A stretch of 33,812 nucleotides of DNA, taken from NCBI GenBank assembly GCA_964579725.1, contig CAZOHG010000041.1:1-33812 (forward strand). Reading direction: 5' to 3'. Positions 32,975 through 33,812 of the stretch are shown in pieces; the stretch's first letter is position 1; the number at the start of each line of letters is the position of its first letter. Below the pieces are notes generated by a model. That model did no database searches. It worked only from the letters and a program-made list of their open reading frames with translations, and was not told the origin of the DNA. This DNA is from CAZOHG01 sp964579725 (GTDB lineage Bacteria > Zhuqueibacterota > JdFR-76 > BMS3Abin05). The translations under genes and the position numbers were made by a program.

Positions 32975-33790
32975 TCATTTTTTAGTGAAGGAAACGGAAA
33001 ATTGGTGGGTGCCTCCCAACACCGCGTGTGTGAGGTAGGCGTAATCCAACCGAAAATGACCCAAATGGAAGCCGAAACCGGCTGTAAAGCGTGTGGGCTG
33101 GGTGAGAAAACCGGAGCGCAGAACCAGGCGCCGGAAAAATGTCCATTCCGCCCCAACCCGAAGCGACGCCGGAAAACGGCTGCTTTTGCTAATTTGAACA
33201 CTTACCAGTGCGGATTGCGCCGGGTGGTAGGCCAATCCGGCGTTCAGTTCTTGTGGCAGATTTTCGCCGCGAGCGAGCCTTGCGTAGGTGGCGTTCTGGA
33301 CCGAACCAGCAAATGAAAGGCGGGGCGACACTTGAAAAAAGTAGCCGAGATTGAGTCCCAGAGCGTGGGCGCTCCAGTACCCTGGAATCTGAACCTGTCC
33401 CCAAAACAGGCTCGCCCCCACAAAAAAACGAGGCGTACTTCGCCAACTCACGCCTCCGTAAAAGGTGTTCTCACGGTAGCGGCTAAATCCGAATCGCTGG
33501 AATCCGAATCCGAAACTCAGGCGGTGCCGCGAAAAACCTGCCCCGAAAAAGGTGGTTTCCAACTCTTTCAGGCCGTACGGCCGAGAGTAAAAACTGCATC
33601 CTTGCATTGAGTGTGTGAAAGACAGCCCGGCGGGATTTTTGACAAGCGCTGTGGGGTCATTTACCAGAGCAACAAACGCCAGACCGAGTCCACCGCTTCG
33701 CGCGCCCGGCGAAAATTGGTCAAGTGCGGCCAGCGACAGGTGTGCCGAGAAAAAAATGAAATAAACAACGGAAATGCGTCGGAGAAACAT
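32975..33790 (-). CDS. PorV/UPF0164-like outer-membrane barrel protein
   Basis: A 271-residue exported protein. A signal peptide (about 1-21, MFLRRISVVYFIFFSAHLSL then A) leads into FSPGARSGGLGLAFVALVND, with PTALVKNPAGL after it; this is the hallmark N-terminal motif of PorV/UPF0164 proteins, distantly FadL-like. Alternating aromatic strands continue to the end. PorV members act in type IX secretion in Bacteroidetes, but close relatives elsewhere have no known task, and no type IX components are seen here. The ATG at 33790 is preferred over the TTG at 33802 because GGGGGG lies just before it and the signal peptide starts here. It is probably the upstream partner of the HhH-barrel gene in one transcript. 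Confidence 0.8.
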   Translation of the reverse strand: MFLRRISVVYFIFFSAHLSLAALDQFSPGARSGGLGLAFVALVNDPTALVKNPAGLSFTHSMQGCSFYSRPYGLKELETTFFGAGFSRHRLSFGFGFQRFGFSRYRENTFYGGVSWRSTPRFFVGASLFWGQVQIPGYWSAHALGLNLGYFFQVSPRLSFAGSVQNATYARLARGENLPQELNAGLAYHPAQSALVSVQISKSSRFPASLRVGAEWTFFRRLVLRSGFLTQPTRFTAGFGFHLGHFRLDYAYLTHAVLGGTHQFSVSFTKK

Positions 33791-33812
33791 GGTGCCCCCC
33801 AATTATTCTCTT

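Overview
The window is a protein-dense stretch of chromosome from a Gram-negative (diderm) bacterium. It carries a TonB-dependent receptor with a carboxypeptidase-regulatory-like N-terminus, a DUF3078-type barrel, a PorV/UPF0164-type barrel, a NagB/PIG-L fusion protein, an MglA/Roadblock cassette and TonB-ExbB-ExbD. This mix is typical of the Fibrobacteres-Chlorobi-Bacteroidetes superphylum and its candidate phyla (Calditrichota/KSB1-like). The phylum call is an inference; I saw no rRNA, tRNA, CRISPR array, phage or insertion sequence. Many genes have clear Shine-Dalgarno sites, and several start with GTG or TTG.

Layout. (1) 1-3118, minus strand: an exopolysaccharide block of dTDP-glucose 4,6-dehydratase, a UDP-sugar 6-dehydrogenase and a Wza-type export protein cut by the left edge. 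(2) 3354-6969, minus: acetate kinase with 3-hydroxyacyl-CoA dehydrogenase, a DUF3078 outer-membrane protein and a 67-residue unknown. (3) 7190-13079, plus: a thiamine salvage block. Thiamine pyrophosphokinase overlaps a sodium:solute symporter gene; then comes a canonical TPP riboswitch with an intrinsic terminator, followed by thiL and a TonB-dependent receptor. (4) 13503-15815, plus: a metallophosphoesterase, then Roadblock, MglA-like GTPase and Roadblock. (5) 15830-20052, plus: an MFS (UMF1-type) transporter, L-aspartate oxidase and a TIM-barrel protein. (6) 20171-21388, minus: spmB and spmA. (7) 21698-26271, plus: an isoprenylcysteine-methyltransferase-like membrane protein, the NagB/PIG-L fusion, a crotonase lacking both hydratase glutamates and a Nudix protein. 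(8) 26268-33790, minus: exbD, exbB, tonB, priA, a helix-hairpin-helix/beta-barrel protein and a PorV-like barrel.

The genes suggest an integrated thiamine route. The riboswitch-controlled receptor would bring thiamine or its phosphates across the outer membrane, powered by TonB-ExbB-ExbD such as that encoded at 26.3-28.2 kb. The symporter would cross the inner membrane, and ThiN or ThiL would finish TPP. The most unusual points are the symporter as a candidate thiamine importer, the Roadblock-GTPase-Roadblock cassette, the DNA-binding-like HhH domain joined to an outer-membrane barrel beside priA, and the catalytically altered crotonase.
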